Below the pieces are notes generated by a model, which was not told where the DNA came from, ran no database searches, and saw only the letters and a program-made list of their open reading frames with translations. From positions 1 to 23,270 of the forward strand of contig WRCI01000005.1 of NCBI GenBank assembly GCA_009784145.1: a stretch of 23,270 nt of DNA, in the 5' to 3' direction. The stretch's first letter is position 1. The number at the start of each line of letters is the position of its first letter. The translations under genes and the position numbers were made by a program. Source of the DNA: Methanobrevibacter sp. Lineage in GTDB: Archaea > Methanobacteriota > Methanobacteria > Methanobacteriales > Methanobacteriaceae. Below are positions 22,487 through 23,270 of this stretch, piece by piece.

Positions 22487-22559
22487 TTTATCCTCCAAAT
22501 ATCGGATGATAAATAAGATTATTTAGGATTATAAACAATATTGAACAATATGCTCAATA

Positions 22560-23270
<711 letters not shown>

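Noticed and set aside
22487..22498. TTG start for atpD
   Set aside because: The TTG overlaps the GGAGG ribosome-binding site of the ATG at 22486.

Overview
The window looks like part of a chromosome from a methanogenic archaeon of the order Methanobacteriales, most likely Methanobrevibacter or a close relative (inference). The archaeal signs are TFB, Gar1, the archaeal DnaG-type TOPRIM protein, a Xer-type recombinase of the XerA kind, A/V-type ATP synthase subunits B and D, and TATA boxes placed so close to start codons that several transcripts should be leaderless. A MurT/GatD pair (murein-type chemistry), a beta-helix adhesin-like protein and a very A+T-rich genome with repeat-filled intergenic DNA point to the pseudomurein-walled Methanobacteriales.

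Layout. 1-3600: the tail of a possible upstream gene, a two-domain glycosyltransferase with a lysine/glutamate-rich linker, and a convergent secreted beta-helix protein. 3800-5510: gar1 then tfb on the minus strand; the Gar1 protein carries a tail of seven 12-residue repeats, and tfb seems to have lost its expected ATG (ACG sits in its place). 5540-7880: murT then gatD on the minus strand. gatD has a one-base frameshift near its start and is bracketed by a 28-bp inverted repeat (27/28 identical). 7880-10880: xerA between two 20-bp-period tandem arrays, then dnaG. 10880-12256: a 1.4-kb gene-free stretch with three tandem repeat families. 12257-14386: an RraA-like protein and a flippase-like membrane protein. 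14512-17785: two small secreted proteins of unknown function, an AAA ATPase between them, and a decayed fragment of the second secreted protein fused to the ATPase stop codon. 18155-21332: BioY biotin transporter component, a DUF1284 cysteine-rich protein, tRNA-Gln(UUG), an ATP-grasp ligase, and a 49-residue membrane peptide convergent with it. 21845-23270: atpD and the 3' half of atpB, the end of the ATP synthase operon.

How the genes relate. Several encode envelope functions (glycosyltransferase, MurT/GatD, flippase-like protein, adhesin, secreted proteins). Others are core information processing (TFB, Gar1, DnaG, XerA, tRNA-Gln) or energy and vitamin supply (ATP synthase, BioY). No defence or phage system is evident.

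The least ordinary feature is the DNA itself. Almost every intergenic gap holds its own short tandem array (20, 24, 30, 34, 36, 45, 49 or about 67 bp), with a 20-bp period recurring at four places, and four coding genes contain in-frame tandem expansions. The observation I rate highest is the inverted repeat around gatD: its right arm contains the gatD start codon, and its left arm places an ATG just after a TATA box, so inversion could in principle switch gatD between two promoters. This is a hypothesis from sequence only.
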